Source: JBCCGI01 sp039029355 (lineage in GTDB: Bacteria; Planctomycetota; UBA1135; GCA-002686595). Taken from it: a stretch of 59,190 nucleotides of DNA. The translations under genes were made by a program, and so were the position numbers. Under the pieces are notes generated by a model. It did no database searches and was not told the origin of the DNA. It saw only the letters and a list, made by a program, of their open reading frames with translations. This document shows, in pieces, positions 51,550 to 59,190 of the stretch. Location: contig JBCCGI010000053.1 in the NCBI GenBank assembly GCA_039029355.1, forward strand, positions 1-59,190. The letters run 5' to 3'. The first letter of the stretch is position 1. Each line of letters begins with the position of its first letter.

Positions 51550-52689
51550 CTACCCGAGGAACGCCAGCAGCTCGTCCAGGTTGGCGAGCGCGTCGCCCTC
51601 GCCGAGCTCGACCAGGCGCGTGAGGTAGTCGCCCTGGAACATGATCAGGCTCAGGAGGTCGTTCGAGCGCGTCTCTAGGGTGCCCGTGCCGCGCGCGAAG
51701 AAGCGCAGCGCCCGCGGCAGGCGCGCCTCGTACTCGTTCGCGAGCTTGCCGAGGTCGCGCGAGGGCCGGAACACGCGCAGCTCGATCGGGCGCAGACGCC
51801 CGCGGTCCGCCGGGGGCAGGCCGGCGAGCAGGCGGTTGGTCTGACGCAGCCGCAGCGCGTCGGCGTCCAGCTGGTCGAGGAACACCGCGTTGAGCAGCAG
51901 CCCCGCGATCCGCGCCGGCGGCGGGTAGCGGTCGATGACCGGCTCGTCGGCCTCGGCGTCGCTGCGCCCGAAGCGGGTCGAGATGGCCAGGATGCGCCGC
52001 GCGCCGAGGTGGATCGCCGGCGCCAACGGAGCGGTGAGCCGCATCCCGCCGTCGCCGAACCAGCCCTGCTCCAGCCGCACGGCGGGGAACAGCAGCGGCA
52101 GCGCCGACGACGCCAGCACGTGCTCGGCCGTGATGGGGCAGGAGCGGCTGCGGCGGCCGGGGCGGGCCCAGTCCTCGACCTGGCGGCCCTCGCAGAAGGT
52201 CACGGTCTGGCCGGTCGAGTACGACGTCGCGGTGATGGCGAGCGCCTTCAGCTCGCCGCGCTCGATGCGGCGCGCGACGCCGCCCTCGGGCAGCGAGCGC
52301 TCCAGCATCCGCCGCAGCGGCGCCGTGTCGACCAGGCCCCGCAGGTGCTCGGGTCGGTACCGGCCGCCGGACGCCAACCGCAGCATCCACCGCAGCCCGC
52401 GCCGGCCGAGCCGGCGCGCACGCGTGTCCATCACGTCCTCGGCCTGCAGCCCGGTCCAGAGATCGGACAGCGCCTCGATCCCGATGCCGAAGGCCCCGGG
52501 CTGAGCCGCGAGGAAGCCGGCGTTGATCGCGCCGGCCGAGACGCCGGTCAGGATGTCGGGCGCGAAGTCCGGGCGCTCGCGCGCCAGGGCGCGCAGGAAG
52601 CCCACCTGGTAGGCGGCTCGCGCGCCTCCGCCGCTCATGACGAGCGCGAGCTCGCCGCGGCCCTCCCGCTGCTGGGCGCCGGTCGTCAC
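51550..52689 (-). CDS. Patatin-like phospholipase
   Basis: GTG 52689 overlaps the stop of the upstream gene as GTGA, fixing the start by translational coupling; 379 residues result, with no signal peptide. The patatin domain is intact: oxyanion loop SGGGARAAYQVG (about 19-30), nucleophile GVSAG with Ser51, and catalytic Asp213 in DGGMRLTAPL. It is expected to hydrolyse phospholipid acyl chains. The C-terminal part (about 290-379) is helical. It is the last of four closely packed genes after a protealysin-like protease and an emfourin-like inhibitor. A cytoplasmic or non-classically exported effector lipase is inferred. Confidence 0.88.
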   Translation of the reverse strand: MTTGAQQREGRGELALVMSGGGARAAYQVGFLRALARERPDFAPDILTGVSAGAINAGFLAAQPGAFGIGIEALSDLWTGLQAEDVMDTRARRLGRRGLRWMLRLASGGRYRPEHLRGLVDTAPLRRMLERSLPEGGVARRIERGELKALAITATSYSTGQTVTFCEGRQVEDWARPGRRSRSCPITAEHVLASSALPLLFPAVRLEQGWFGDGGMRLTAPLAPAIHLGARRILAISTRFGRSDAEADEPVIDRYPPPARIAGLLLNAVFLDQLDADALRLRQTNRLLAGLPPADRGRLRPIELRVFRPSRDLGKLANEYEARLPRALRFFARGTGTLETRSNDLLSLIMFQGDYLTRLVELGEGDALANLDELLAFLG

Positions 52690-52982
52690 CGCGGGGCCGC
52701 CCGCTCCTGGAGGAAGTCGATCAGCTCGAAGAGCGGCTCGTCGAGGACCGCCTCGTCGAGCTCGATGCGCAGCGCCTCGGACCGGTCGCGCTCGACGTGC
52801 AGCTCGTAGACCTCGGCGCCGCGCGCGGCGCCCGAGCGCAGCCGCAGCTCGCGCTCGCCGCCGGCCTGGGCGAGCAACCGCTCGAGGGCGCGCCGCGGCA
52901 CGGGCGCCAGCTCCTCCACGTCGAGCTCGCAGCCGCGCACGAGGCCCGCCAGGCCCCCGGTCTGACGGAAGAGCACCCTCAT
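52686..52982 (-). CDS. Emfourin-like inhibitor of M4 metalloprotease
   Basis: The 98-residue protein has no signal peptide. The N-terminal RVLFRQTGGLAGLVRGCELD, the alternating strands EVYELHVERD and the terminal helix DEPLFELIDFLQERA match emfourin, a small protein that inhibits protealysin-like proteases and is encoded beside them. Here it lies 36 bp downstream of such a protease gene. Its stop overlaps the patatin GTG by 4 bp. It probably keeps the protease inactive in the producing cell. Assignment rests on both sequence pattern and context; sequence alone would be moderate evidence. Confidence 0.78.
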   Translation of the reverse strand: MRVLFRQTGGLAGLVRGCELDVEELAPVPRRALERLLAQAGGERELRLRSGAARGAEVYELHVERDRSEALRIELDEAVLDEPLFELIDFLQERAAPR

Positions 52983-53018
52983 CGCGGCGGTAGTATGCGC
53001 CTGGGGCTGCGGCGATTC

Positions 53019-54053
53019 TCAGGCCAGGCCGACTTTCTTCCAGGCCTTGCGCACGGCGCGCACCTCGACGCTCCCGCGCCCGTAGCGGAGCGCGGCGGCG
53101 CACTCGGTCTTCTCCACGAGATCGACGAAGCCACTGCGCCGGCCGAGCAGCAGGAGCGCGTCGTACCAGATGCGCCCGGCCCGCTCCCAGGCGGACCCGC
53201 GCAGCTCGTGCGCGACGCGGAAGAAGGCGTGGTTGGGGATGCCGGAGTTGATGTGCACGCCGCCGTTGTCTTCCTGCCCGGTGTACCGGTCGTCGATGTG
53301 CTTGGGCTGGCGGTCGGTGCCGAGCAGGGCGTCGTTCTCGTAGGCCGGCCGGTCGAGGAAGGTGCGCAGCCCGTCGGCCTTCACGGCGGGGCCCAGGCAG
53401 TCGCGCCCGACGCTCCAGTCGCCGGTGCGCGCGTCCTCGCGCCGCCGCCACTGCCGCGTCAGTACGCCCATCACGTCGGCGACGTGCTCGCAGACGGCGC
53501 CGGACTCGCCCTCGTAGTCGAGGCAGGCGGTGTGCGTGACCACGCCGTGCGAGAACTCGTGCGCGACGATGTCGAGCGCCTTGGTGAAGCGCACGAAGGC
53601 CTTCCCATCGCCGTCCCCGAAGAGCAGCTGCTCGCCGTTCCAGTAGGCGTTGTTGTGGCGCCGGCGGTAGTGAACGCTCGCGATCAGCGACATGCCCTGG
53701 TCGTCGAGCGAGTTGCGGCCGAAGACCCTGCGGTAGAAGCCATAGACCGCGCCGGCGTGTCGGTAGGCCTCGTTGACCGCAGGGTCGTCGTGCTTGGGAT
53801 CTCCCTCCGAGCGCACCATCTTGCCCGGCAGGCCGTAGCCCTTGTTGCGGGCGTCGTAGATCAACCGGTGCCTGGTGCGCGCCGGCGAGGGGATCGCGGC
53901 CATCGCCGGCATCGTGGCGTACAGGCTCCGCACGGCGCGCGCCGCAGCCCCGCTCTCGACCACGTCGAGCGCCATGCGCCGCACCGCCGCGTCGGACGAC
54001 TTGGCCATGTGCTCGACGACGTAGGGGGCGAGGATGCAGTGCAGGCCGTGCAT
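53019..54053 (-). CDS. Protealysin-like M4 metalloprotease
   Basis: The 344-residue protein starts at ATG 54053 with AGGAG upstream. It lacks a signal peptide and the long thermolysin propeptide. Instead it has a short precursor (MHGLHCILAPYVVEHMA, about 1-60) of the protealysin kind, with AP where protealysins have PP. The catalytic domain has the zinc motif H165-E166-F-S-H169 (HEFSHGVVTH), third ligand Glu189 in CEHVADVMG, and His267 in GGVHINSGIPNHAFF, all intact. It cleaves proteins; known relatives act on actin and outer-membrane proteins. It follows the unknown gene by 8 bp and precedes its probable inhibitor. Confidence 0.93.
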   Translation of the reverse strand: MHGLHCILAPYVVEHMAKSSDAAVRRMALDVVESGAAARAVRSLYATMPAMAAIPSPARTRHRLIYDARNKGYGLPGKMVRSEGDPKHDDPAVNEAYRHAGAVYGFYRRVFGRNSLDDQGMSLIASVHYRRRHNNAYWNGEQLLFGDGDGKAFVRFTKALDIVAHEFSHGVVTHTACLDYEGESGAVCEHVADVMGVLTRQWRRREDARTGDWSVGRDCLGPAVKADGLRTFLDRPAYENDALLGTDRQPKHIDDRYTGQEDNGGVHINSGIPNHAFFRVAHELRGSAWERAGRIWYDALLLLGRRSGFVDLVEKTECAAALRYGRGSVEVRAVRKAWKKVGLA

Positions 54054-54061
54054 TGCCGCTC

Positions 54062-54541
54062 CTAGGCGTGGATCGGCTCGAAGCTGCAGTCCCAGGAGAC
54101 GTAGGCCACGATCGGGACCTCGTAGGTCGCCCCGTCGACCTCGACCGGGACGTGGACCGGCTGGCCCGCGTCGTCGGCGAGGGAGGCTGCGAGGCAGTTC
54201 TCGTGCTCGCCCGTCTGTAGGTTCTTGCGACAGGCCTTCGTCGTCGAGCCGGGCGGCTGGGCGACTCCGAAGCGACCCTCGGAGCGGGTCGCGACCTCGT
54301 CGCTCGCGACGCGGATCGCCTCGGACACGTCCGAGTCGATCCGCGCCAGGGTCGCTCGGTTGTCGATCGCCGCGGCCGCCTCCGCGGGCTCGCGGTACAC
54401 CGCATCGAAGTCGAAGTTGATGCGGCTCTGCACGACGCGGCGCGCGACGTCCAGGTGCTCCGGGGGCATGCCGTCCAGCCAGGACGACTCGTACTCGTAC
54501 CCCAGGGTGATGCGGAAGTTCTTCAGCGTCTTCTTAACCAC
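54062..54541 (-). CDS. Unknown protein encoded with the M4 protease
   Basis: GTG 54541, with GAGGAG upstream, gives 159 residues (MVKKTLKNFRITLGYEYES). There is no signal peptide or membrane helix. The N-terminal 90 residues are mixed and acidic (RINFDFDAVYREPAEAAAAI, ARIDSDVSEAIRVASDEV). The C-terminal part is beta-rich with three cysteines (KACRKN, HENCLAAS, WDCSFEPIHA). It is 19 bp after the kinase gene and 8 bp before the protease gene, so it belongs to the same transcript. It could be a protease substrate, chaperone or partner. I do not recognise the family. Confidence 0.65.
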   Translation of the reverse strand: MVKKTLKNFRITLGYEYESSWLDGMPPEHLDVARRVVQSRINFDFDAVYREPAEAAAAIDNRATLARIDSDVSEAIRVASDEVATRSEGRFGVAQPPGSTTKACRKNLQTGEHENCLAASLADDAGQPVHVPVEVDGATYEVPIVAYVSWDCSFEPIHA

Positions 54542-54560
54542 GGCGTTCCTCTCCTCGTGA

Positions 54561-57125
54561 TCAGGGATAGAAGGTCTTCGCGCAGCGAATGCCGTAGGGA
54601 ACGGCGTACACGGAGGCCTTCGCGGTGTCGGCAAGGGAAAGGTGTTGAGCCGGGTCCTCCCAGGAATACCCGACGACGATGCGCGAGCTGAATTCGACGT
54701 GCGGCGCGCCCTTGGTGCCCGGCCAGTCCTGTGCGAACTCGGCCCAAGGCGTCTCGGTCCACTCCGCTACGTTCCCCAGGACGTCGAAGAGGCCGAAAGG
54801 GCTGACATCGAGCGCCGACGAGCCGACCGCGGCCACGCCGCCGAGGTAGCCCTCGTACGCCCGGTTCACCAGCTTCGACGCTCCGGGAAGGGAGAGGTCG
54901 GGCTCGGTGAAGCCGATGCGGACGTCGCCGGTGGCGAGCCGCTCCTCGTCGTCGCCCCACGGGTAGCCGTAACCGTCGACGCCGCGCGCGGCCTTGAGCC
55001 ACTCGAGCACCGTCGGCAGGCGCTTGCCGCGCCAGTGGGCGTAGGCCTGGGCGTCGGGGAACAGGACGCCGACGACCGGCAGGTCGTCCCAGTCCTTGGG
55101 GCGCTCCTCGGGCGGGATCAGGCCCCAGACCGTCGGCGGCTTGGTGCCGGTGGCCTCGACGAACTCGCGGTACTCGCGGTTCGTAACCTCGTGCGCGTCG
55201 ATCCAGTAGCCGGGGAGCGCCACCTCGCGGGGCCGGTACCAGGGCAGCCAGTCGTTGTCCCGCGTGCCGACCACCGAGGTACCGGGCGGCACGAGCAGCA
55301 TGCCGCGCGTGACCTCGTCGGTGGGGCGCAGCACCGGCTCGAAGCGCACCGCGGCATCCGGGGTGAGCAGCGCGCGCGTCCACTCGCAGTAGCCCTCCGG
55401 CCCGCTCACCGTGATGCGGTACAGGCCGGGCGCCACCGGGTTCGGGGCGTCGGCGCCGACGAGCAGCGGCGCATCGGGGCCGACCTCTCCGCTGACCCCG
55501 TCGACCCGGGCCGCGGTGGCGGTGAGGTCGGTCCGGTCGCTGACGAGCACGATCCGCGGGTAGTGCCCCGCGATCTCCGCCCGGTGCTCCAGCTCGGAGT
55601 CCTGGGGCAGGAGTTGCGAGGCGAGCTTCAGGCGCTCCAACCGGTGGAACAGCGGAGCGCTGAAGCTCGCCTCGCTCCAAGGGCTCTCTCCGGGGGCCCC
55701 GGGCTCGGCGAAGCGTTCGCGCAGCTCGACCCCGTGCTGCTCGATCGCCTCGACCGCCTGGCGCGCGCGCGACTCGTCGCCCGATCCCGGCGCGGCGAGC
55801 TGCACGGCGCGCCCGGCGAGCACCGCGAGGCGCGGCAGGTCCTCTTCGATCGCGGCGAGGTCCTCGCCCTGGGCCTCCACCTTCGCCACGGCCGCCATCG
55901 GCTCGGCGAGCATGTCGGCTCGCCAGCGCGACACGAGCGCACCTCCGCCCACGGCCGCGAGCACCACCGCCAGCGCGCCGCTCGCGTAGATGCGCCGCTG
56001 GCGCCGCAGATGACGCAGCGTGCGGTCGAGCGCCGAGGGCGGGCTGGCGAGCACCGCCTGGTGCGACAGGAAGCGCCGCAGGTCGTCGGCGAAGTCGCGC
56101 GCGGTGGCGTAGCGGTCGGCGGGGCGCTCGGCCATCGCCTTCGCGCACACGAGCGCCAGGTCGCGCGGCACCTCCGCATGCACCGAGCGCGCGTTGGGGG
56201 TCGGCCCCTGGCGCACCTTGCGCAGCACCTCGTCCTGGGTGTCGCCCTCGAAGGGCCGGCGCAGGGTGAGGGCCTCGAACAACACCACTCCCAGCGAGTA
56301 CACGTCGGTGCGGTGGTCGACCGCGGAGCGCTTGCCCGAGGCCTGCTCGGGGCTCATGTAGTGCGGCGTGCCCTCGATCACCCCGCTCTTGGTCGTGCCG
56401 GTCGGCACGACGTCGTGCGCCAGGCCGAAGTCGGCCAGGTACACGCGTCCGTCGTGGCCGAGCAGCACGTTGTGCGGCTTCACGTCGCGGTGGACCAGGC
56501 CGGCGGCGTGCGCGGCCTCCAGCGCCTCGGCGATGCTCAGGCAGAGCTCGCCGACGGCGCGGGTGTAGTCGTGCGTGCGGAACTGCGGCAGGATGCGGCT
56601 CGCGGAGCGCGGGCTCGGGCTGCCGCGTTGGGACTCGATCTCGCTCGCCAGGTCGTGGCCCCGGACCAGCTCCATCACGACGAAGTAGGCGTCCTCGTCC
56701 GACAGCAGGTCGTAGACCCGCACGATCCCGGGATGGTCGAGGCCGGCCGCGGCCTTGGCCTCGCGGGCGAGCATCTCGACCTGCCGCTGCGAGCGCGTGA
56801 GGTCGGGCCACAGCACCTTCACCGCCACGTCGCGGTTGAGCCGCGCCTGGTGCGCGCGGTAGACCACGCCCGCGCCCCCGCGCCCGATCTCCTCTTTGAG
56901 GTCGAACTCGCCGATCCGGCTGCGCCCGGGCGCCTTGGCGGGGGCGACGGGCTCCTCGAGCGCCGCCAGCGACTCCTCGTCGAGGTTCGCCAGCAGCTGT
57001 AGCACCTCGTGCTCGACGTCGCGGTCGAAGCTCTGCCTGCGCACGAAGTCGCGCCGCTGCGCCTCGGGGAGGTCGAGCGCCTCCATCAGGAGCGACTTGA
57101 CCGTCTGCCATTCGACCGGATTCAC
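54561..57125 (-). CDS. Membrane Ser/Thr kinase with C-terminal FGE/SUMF1-like domain
   Basis: GTG 57125 overlaps the upstream ECF stop as GTGA, giving 854 residues. The kinase domain is at about 74-355: GRGGAGVVYRA, Lys103, HRDVKPHN at 212-219, DFG at 232-234, all intact. A transmembrane helix is at about 381-399, then a spacer and a beta-rich segment (about 520-600). Residues about 608-854 are an FGE-sulfatase fold (GMLLVPPGTSVVG, GYWIDAHEVTNREYREFVEA, YAHWRGKRLPTVLEWLKAAR, GLFDVLGNVAEWTE, YGIRCAK). The two active-site cysteines of formylglycine-generating enzymes are absent, so it is probably a ligand-binding sensor, not an FGE. It likely controls the co-translated sigma factor. Confidence 0.93.
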   Translation of the reverse strand: MNPVEWQTVKSLLMEALDLPEAQRRDFVRRQSFDRDVEHEVLQLLANLDEESLAALEEPVAPAKAPGRSRIGEFDLKEEIGRGGAGVVYRAHQARLNRDVAVKVLWPDLTRSQRQVEMLAREAKAAAGLDHPGIVRVYDLLSDEDAYFVVMELVRGHDLASEIESQRGSPSPRSASRILPQFRTHDYTRAVGELCLSIAEALEAAHAAGLVHRDVKPHNVLLGHDGRVYLADFGLAHDVVPTGTTKSGVIEGTPHYMSPEQASGKRSAVDHRTDVYSLGVVLFEALTLRRPFEGDTQDEVLRKVRQGPTPNARSVHAEVPRDLALVCAKAMAERPADRYATARDFADDLRRFLSHQAVLASPPSALDRTLRHLRRQRRIYASGALAVVLAAVGGGALVSRWRADMLAEPMAAVAKVEAQGEDLAAIEEDLPRLAVLAGRAVQLAAPGSGDESRARQAVEAIEQHGVELRERFAEPGAPGESPWSEASFSAPLFHRLERLKLASQLLPQDSELEHRAEIAGHYPRIVLVSDRTDLTATAARVDGVSGEVGPDAPLLVGADAPNPVAPGLYRITVSGPEGYCEWTRALLTPDAAVRFEPVLRPTDEVTRGMLLVPPGTSVVGTRDNDWLPWYRPREVALPGYWIDAHEVTNREYREFVEATGTKPPTVWGLIPPEERPKDWDDLPVVGVLFPDAQAYAHWRGKRLPTVLEWLKAARGVDGYGYPWGDDEERLATGDVRIGFTEPDLSLPGASKLVNRAYEGYLGGVAAVGSSALDVSPFGLFDVLGNVAEWTETPWAEFAQDWPGTKGAPHVEFSSRIVVGYSWEDPAQHLSLADTAKASVYAVPYGIRCAKTFYP

Positions 57126-57718
57126 GCGAGCTCCCTCTGCAGCCAGGCGCGCGCGACGGCGAGCTGGCGCACGACGGTGCGCGGCGACTGCCCGGTGATG
57201 CGCCCGATCTCCGTCGTGTCGCAGCCGGTGAAGAAGCGCAGCTCGACGATCCGCGCCAGCTCGGGGTCGACACCCTCGAGCTTCTGCAGCACGTCCTCGA
57301 ACTCCAGGAGCTGCTCGCCGCTCCACCCGTGGTGGAGCACGAGCGAGTCGGCCACCCGCAGCGACTGCCGCGTCCCGCCGGGATCGCGCTTGCGCGCGCT
57401 CTTGCGTCGAGCGTGGTCCACCAGGATCGAGCGCATGGCCCGCGCCGCGCTCGCCAGGTAGTGGGTGCGGTCGTTGTAGTCGCCGGTGTCGCTGAGCTTG
57501 ATGAAGGCCTCGTGCACCAGGGCCGTCGCGCTCAGCGTGTGCCAGACCGGCTGGCCGCGCATGTGGAACGAGGCGATACGGTGCAGCTCGTCGTAGACGC
57601 GCGGGTCGTCCAGGCCATCGTCAGGCGGCGGCTCTCCGCCGGCTTGTCCGGAGGTCCGGCCGTCTCCCGCCGGGTGGAAGCCGAGGTCGCGATCGTCTTC
57701 TTCGTTCGGTAACACCAT
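57122..57718 (-). CDS. ECF-type sigma factor paired with kinase
   Basis: ATG 57718, with GGGAG upstream, gives 198 residues. It matches the planctomycete ECF subfamily of the TIGR02999 type: YDELHRIASFHMRGQ, HTLSATALVHEAFIKL, HYLASAARAMRSILVDHARR (region 2), then LEGVDPELARIVELRFFTGCDTTEIGRITG-type region 4 and RTVVRQLAVARAWLQREL. The first 35 residues are a polar acidic extension. It is translationally coupled to the kinase gene (GTGA), so the two are made in fixed ratio. It may direct transcription of its own operon, including the protease, inhibitor and lipase genes. Confidence 0.92.
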   Translation of the reverse strand: MVLPNEEDDRDLGFHPAGDGRTSGQAGGEPPPDDGLDDPRVYDELHRIASFHMRGQPVWHTLSATALVHEAFIKLSDTGDYNDRTHYLASAARAMRSILVDHARRKSARKRDPGGTRQSLRVADSLVLHHGWSGEQLLEFEDVLQKLEGVDPELARIVELRFFTGCDTTEIGRITGQSPRTVVRQLAVARAWLQRELA

Positions 57719-57837
57719 GGGGGAGTCTCCCGGTCGCAAGCTGCGTCTTCGAACGGTCTCGGGGCCAGGCTCGGCGGAAGGGCGGGAGCCTCGCGGCTCC
57801 TCGTCTTGCACAACCGAATCCACGGCAAGGGGCTTGG

Positions 57838-57843
57838 ATCCTA
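57838..57843 (-). promoter_or_regulatory. -10 box TAGGAT for ECF operon
   Basis: On the minus strand TAGGAT ends 119 nt before the ATG at 57718. It is the same hexamer as before the other ECF gene (29552-29557). The 206-bp gap contains no gene. Confidence 0.35.
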
Positions 57844-57924
57844 GTGCGAACTTCTTCATCCCGCCTGGAGAACGCGGACCGTGGAGAACCGCGCCAGGTT
57901 TCCGGCGAAGTCTTCGGCGGCGCC

Positions 57925-58353
57925 TCACTTCGGCGGCTTGAGGTCGCGCCCCGCGCCGCACCAGCGCTCCGCCAGCCCGCGCGCGAGGCGCAGATAGGCG
58001 TCGCGGTCCGAGCTCTCGAGGTCGCCCAGGAGCGCGAGCAGGAGCTCGGAGCGGAGCGACTCCTGCTGCAGGCGGTACATCCACCAGAGCAGCGCCCCGG
58101 CGGAGATCCCGCAGCCGGTCTCGAAGCAGCCGAAGAAGCCGCCGCCGCCGCGCTCCAGCGAGACCAGCACGACGAAGGTGACCAGCAGCGCGGCCACCAT
58201 CGCGACCGCGACCCAGGTCAGCGTGCGTGCGCGGCGCCGCACGCCCTCGAGGCGGTCGGCCAGCGTTCCGCCGCCGCCGCCGCCGAGCGCAAAGGCGTCC
58301 GCCGGCAGCGTCTGGCCGGCAAGCTCGCGCAGGATGGGGTTCAGGCCGCTCAT
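57925..58353 (-). CDS. Small two-TM membrane protein, unknown function
   Basis: ATG 58353 overlaps the upstream stop as ATGA, which fixes the start; 142 residues. A Gly-rich segment (about 24-29) precedes one strong helix at about 46-67 (LTWVAVAMVAALLVTFVVLV) and a second at about 81-92 (GISAGALLWWMY). A helical cytoplasmic tail with charged residues follows (LRSELLLALLGDLESSDRDA YLRLARGLAERW). It is translationally coupled to the gene upstream. It stands upstream of the ECF/kinase operon in the same direction and might belong to the same regulatory unit. The family is not recognised. Confidence 0.65.
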   Translation of the reverse strand: MSGLNPILRELAGQTLPADAFALGGGGGGTLADRLEGVRRRARTLTWVAVAMVAALLVTFVVLVSLERGGGGFFGCFETGCGISAGALLWWMYRLQQESLRSELLLALLGDLESSDRDAYLRLARGLAERWCGAGRDLKPPK

Positions 58354-59190
58354 GAGCCGCCTCCGCTTCGCGCGAGCTCGGCGAGCGTGCGCGCCTCGAT
58401 GTAGGGCATCGGCCCGTCCTCCCTGAGGATCCGTAGGGTCTCGGCGATCCCGACCAGCCCGATCTCGATCCGCTCGGGCTGGTTGCGGCCGACGACCCGG
58501 CAGTGAGGGCGCTCGACGCGCAGCCTCTCCGCCAGGTCGACCGAATGGCACAGCGTCAGGTCGAGCGTGAGCTCACGCTCCGGCGGCACCGCGGCGAGCA
58601 GCGTGCGCGCGGGCAACATCCCGCCGCGCAGCTCGAGCGGCGCGCCCTCGGCCAGCGCGCCGGCCAGGCTCTGCTCGAGCGCCCCGCGCGTGAGGCTCGC
58701 GTAGGGGCCGAGGTCGGCGCGGGCGTCGCGACGCCGCGTGGCCTCGGCCAGCACGGCGCTGAGGAGCTCGGCCACGGCGGCCGCGAGCCCCGGACCGCGC
58801 GCGGCGCGCAGCGCGGCACACTCGCGCCCGACCGCCGCGCGCAGCCGCTCGTGCACCCAGTCGCCGCCGGCGGCCACCGCGTCGAGGATGAGCTCGGGGT
58901 CGAGCACGGCCTCGGCATCGAGCCGCGGCTCGCGCCAGTGCGACACCAGCACGACGACCGGCGCCGCGGCGCACTCGTGCGCCAGCGAGTCGGGGCCGAG
59001 GCGCGGCCGCACGCGCGCGCCGAGCCTGCGCAGCGCCCGCGCCGCGACCGCAAAGGGTCGCGCGACGGACCGGCGGTAGGCCGGCCAGGCCGCGGCGGGG
59101 GAGCGGCCCAGGAGCCGCTCCAGCCCGCCCGGCACGAACGCGTGCGCCGGGCCCCCGCCGCTGACCCGCGGCGCGTTCGAGGCCAGCGCC
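58350..59190 (-). CDS. Unknown cytoplasmic protein, 5'-truncated at window edge
   Basis: The frame is open to the right edge of the window (coding ALASNAPRVSGGGPAHAF before the GTG at 59135), so the gene probably continues outside; at least 279 residues are present. It has no membrane segment. A segment AAPVVVLVSHWREPRLD and the later LTLDLTLCHSVDLAERL look like core strands of an alpha/beta fold. A faint resemblance to CHAT-type peptidase strands is not backed by a clear His/Cys pair. It is coupled by ATGA overlap to a small membrane protein. Function not assigned. Confidence 0.6.
   Translation of the reverse strand, partial: ALASNAPRVSGGGPAHAFVPGGLERLLGRSPAAAWPAYRRSVARPFAVAARALRRLGARVRPRLGPDSLAHECAAAPVVVLVSHWREPRLDAEAVLDPELILDAVAAGGDWVHERLRAAVGRECAALRAARGPGLAAAVAELLSAVLAEATRRRDARADLGPYASLTRGALEQSLAGALAEGAPLELRGGMLPARTLLAAVPPERELTLDLTLCHSVDLAERLRVERPHCRVVGRNQPERIEIGLVGIAETLRILREDGPMPYIEARTLAELARSGGGS

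Overview
The window is about 59 kb of very GC-rich (near 70%) bacterial chromosome carrying 44 recognisable protein genes and no rRNA, tRNA, CRISPR array, IS element or phage gene that I can support. The gene content points to a planctomycete (Planctomycetota), probably one of the environmental lineages with many large secreted proteins. It combines ECF sigma factors paired with membrane-anchored Ser/Thr kinases, several sulfatases, secreted FG-GAP/VCBS beta-propeller proteins, a DUF1573 lipoprotein and many signal-peptide proteins of unknown function. The assignment rests on gene style only; there is no phylogenetic marker here.

Layout. 1-3.5 kb: two membrane-anchored proteins with carboxypeptidase-regulatory-like repeats. 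3.6-5.6 kb: a divergent LysR regulator / YeiH-type permease pair. 5.6-15 kb: secreted proteins (alpha/beta hydrolase, small exported protein, tandem VCBS proteins, a two-part secreted protein, an FG-GAP protein). 15-21.8 kb: two Cys-rich exported proteins flanking further carboxypeptidase-regulatory-like proteins and an overlapping three-gene operon with a DUF1573 lipoprotein. 22-25.3 kb: tandem FG-GAP paralogues with a conserved leader. 25.4-26.3 kb: a PpiC parvulin and a DUF1499 protein. 26.4-30.2 kb: a kinase divergent from its ECF sigma factor, followed by an array of palindromic repeats. 30.5-32.9 kb: two secreted proteins. 32.9-41.9 kb: four alkaline-phosphatase-superfamily sulfatase-like enzymes surrounding a monomeric isocitrate dehydrogenase. 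42-49.8 kb: secreted propeller protein, second kinase, cupredoxin fusion, DUF3253, FAS1-FAS1-PDZ protein and a SLATT-like two-TM protein. 49.8-59.2 kb: a long minus-strand run containing an ECF sigma factor, a kinase with a C-terminal FGE-like domain, an unknown protein, a protealysin-like M4 protease, an emfourin-like inhibitor, a patatin-like phospholipase and an FG-GAP protein.

The most interesting system is that last cluster: a sigma/kinase signalling pair with translational coupling, directly upstream of a closely spaced protease-inhibitor-lipase set without signal peptides. Other signals that ordinary gene calling would miss are: palindromic elements with a shared core but unrelated, self-complementary arms; CTAG-bounded inverted repeats that carry the stop codons of convergent genes; two families of C-terminal modules shared by otherwise unrelated secreted proteins; TANNNT -10 boxes placed 6-9 nt before the start codon of all four sulfatase-type genes (leaderless transcription); and TAG as the commonest stop codon.

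Start codons were chosen from signal peptides, ribosome binding sites, 4-bp overlaps and -10 placement. Function names are family inferences from motifs read by eye; no database search was possible.
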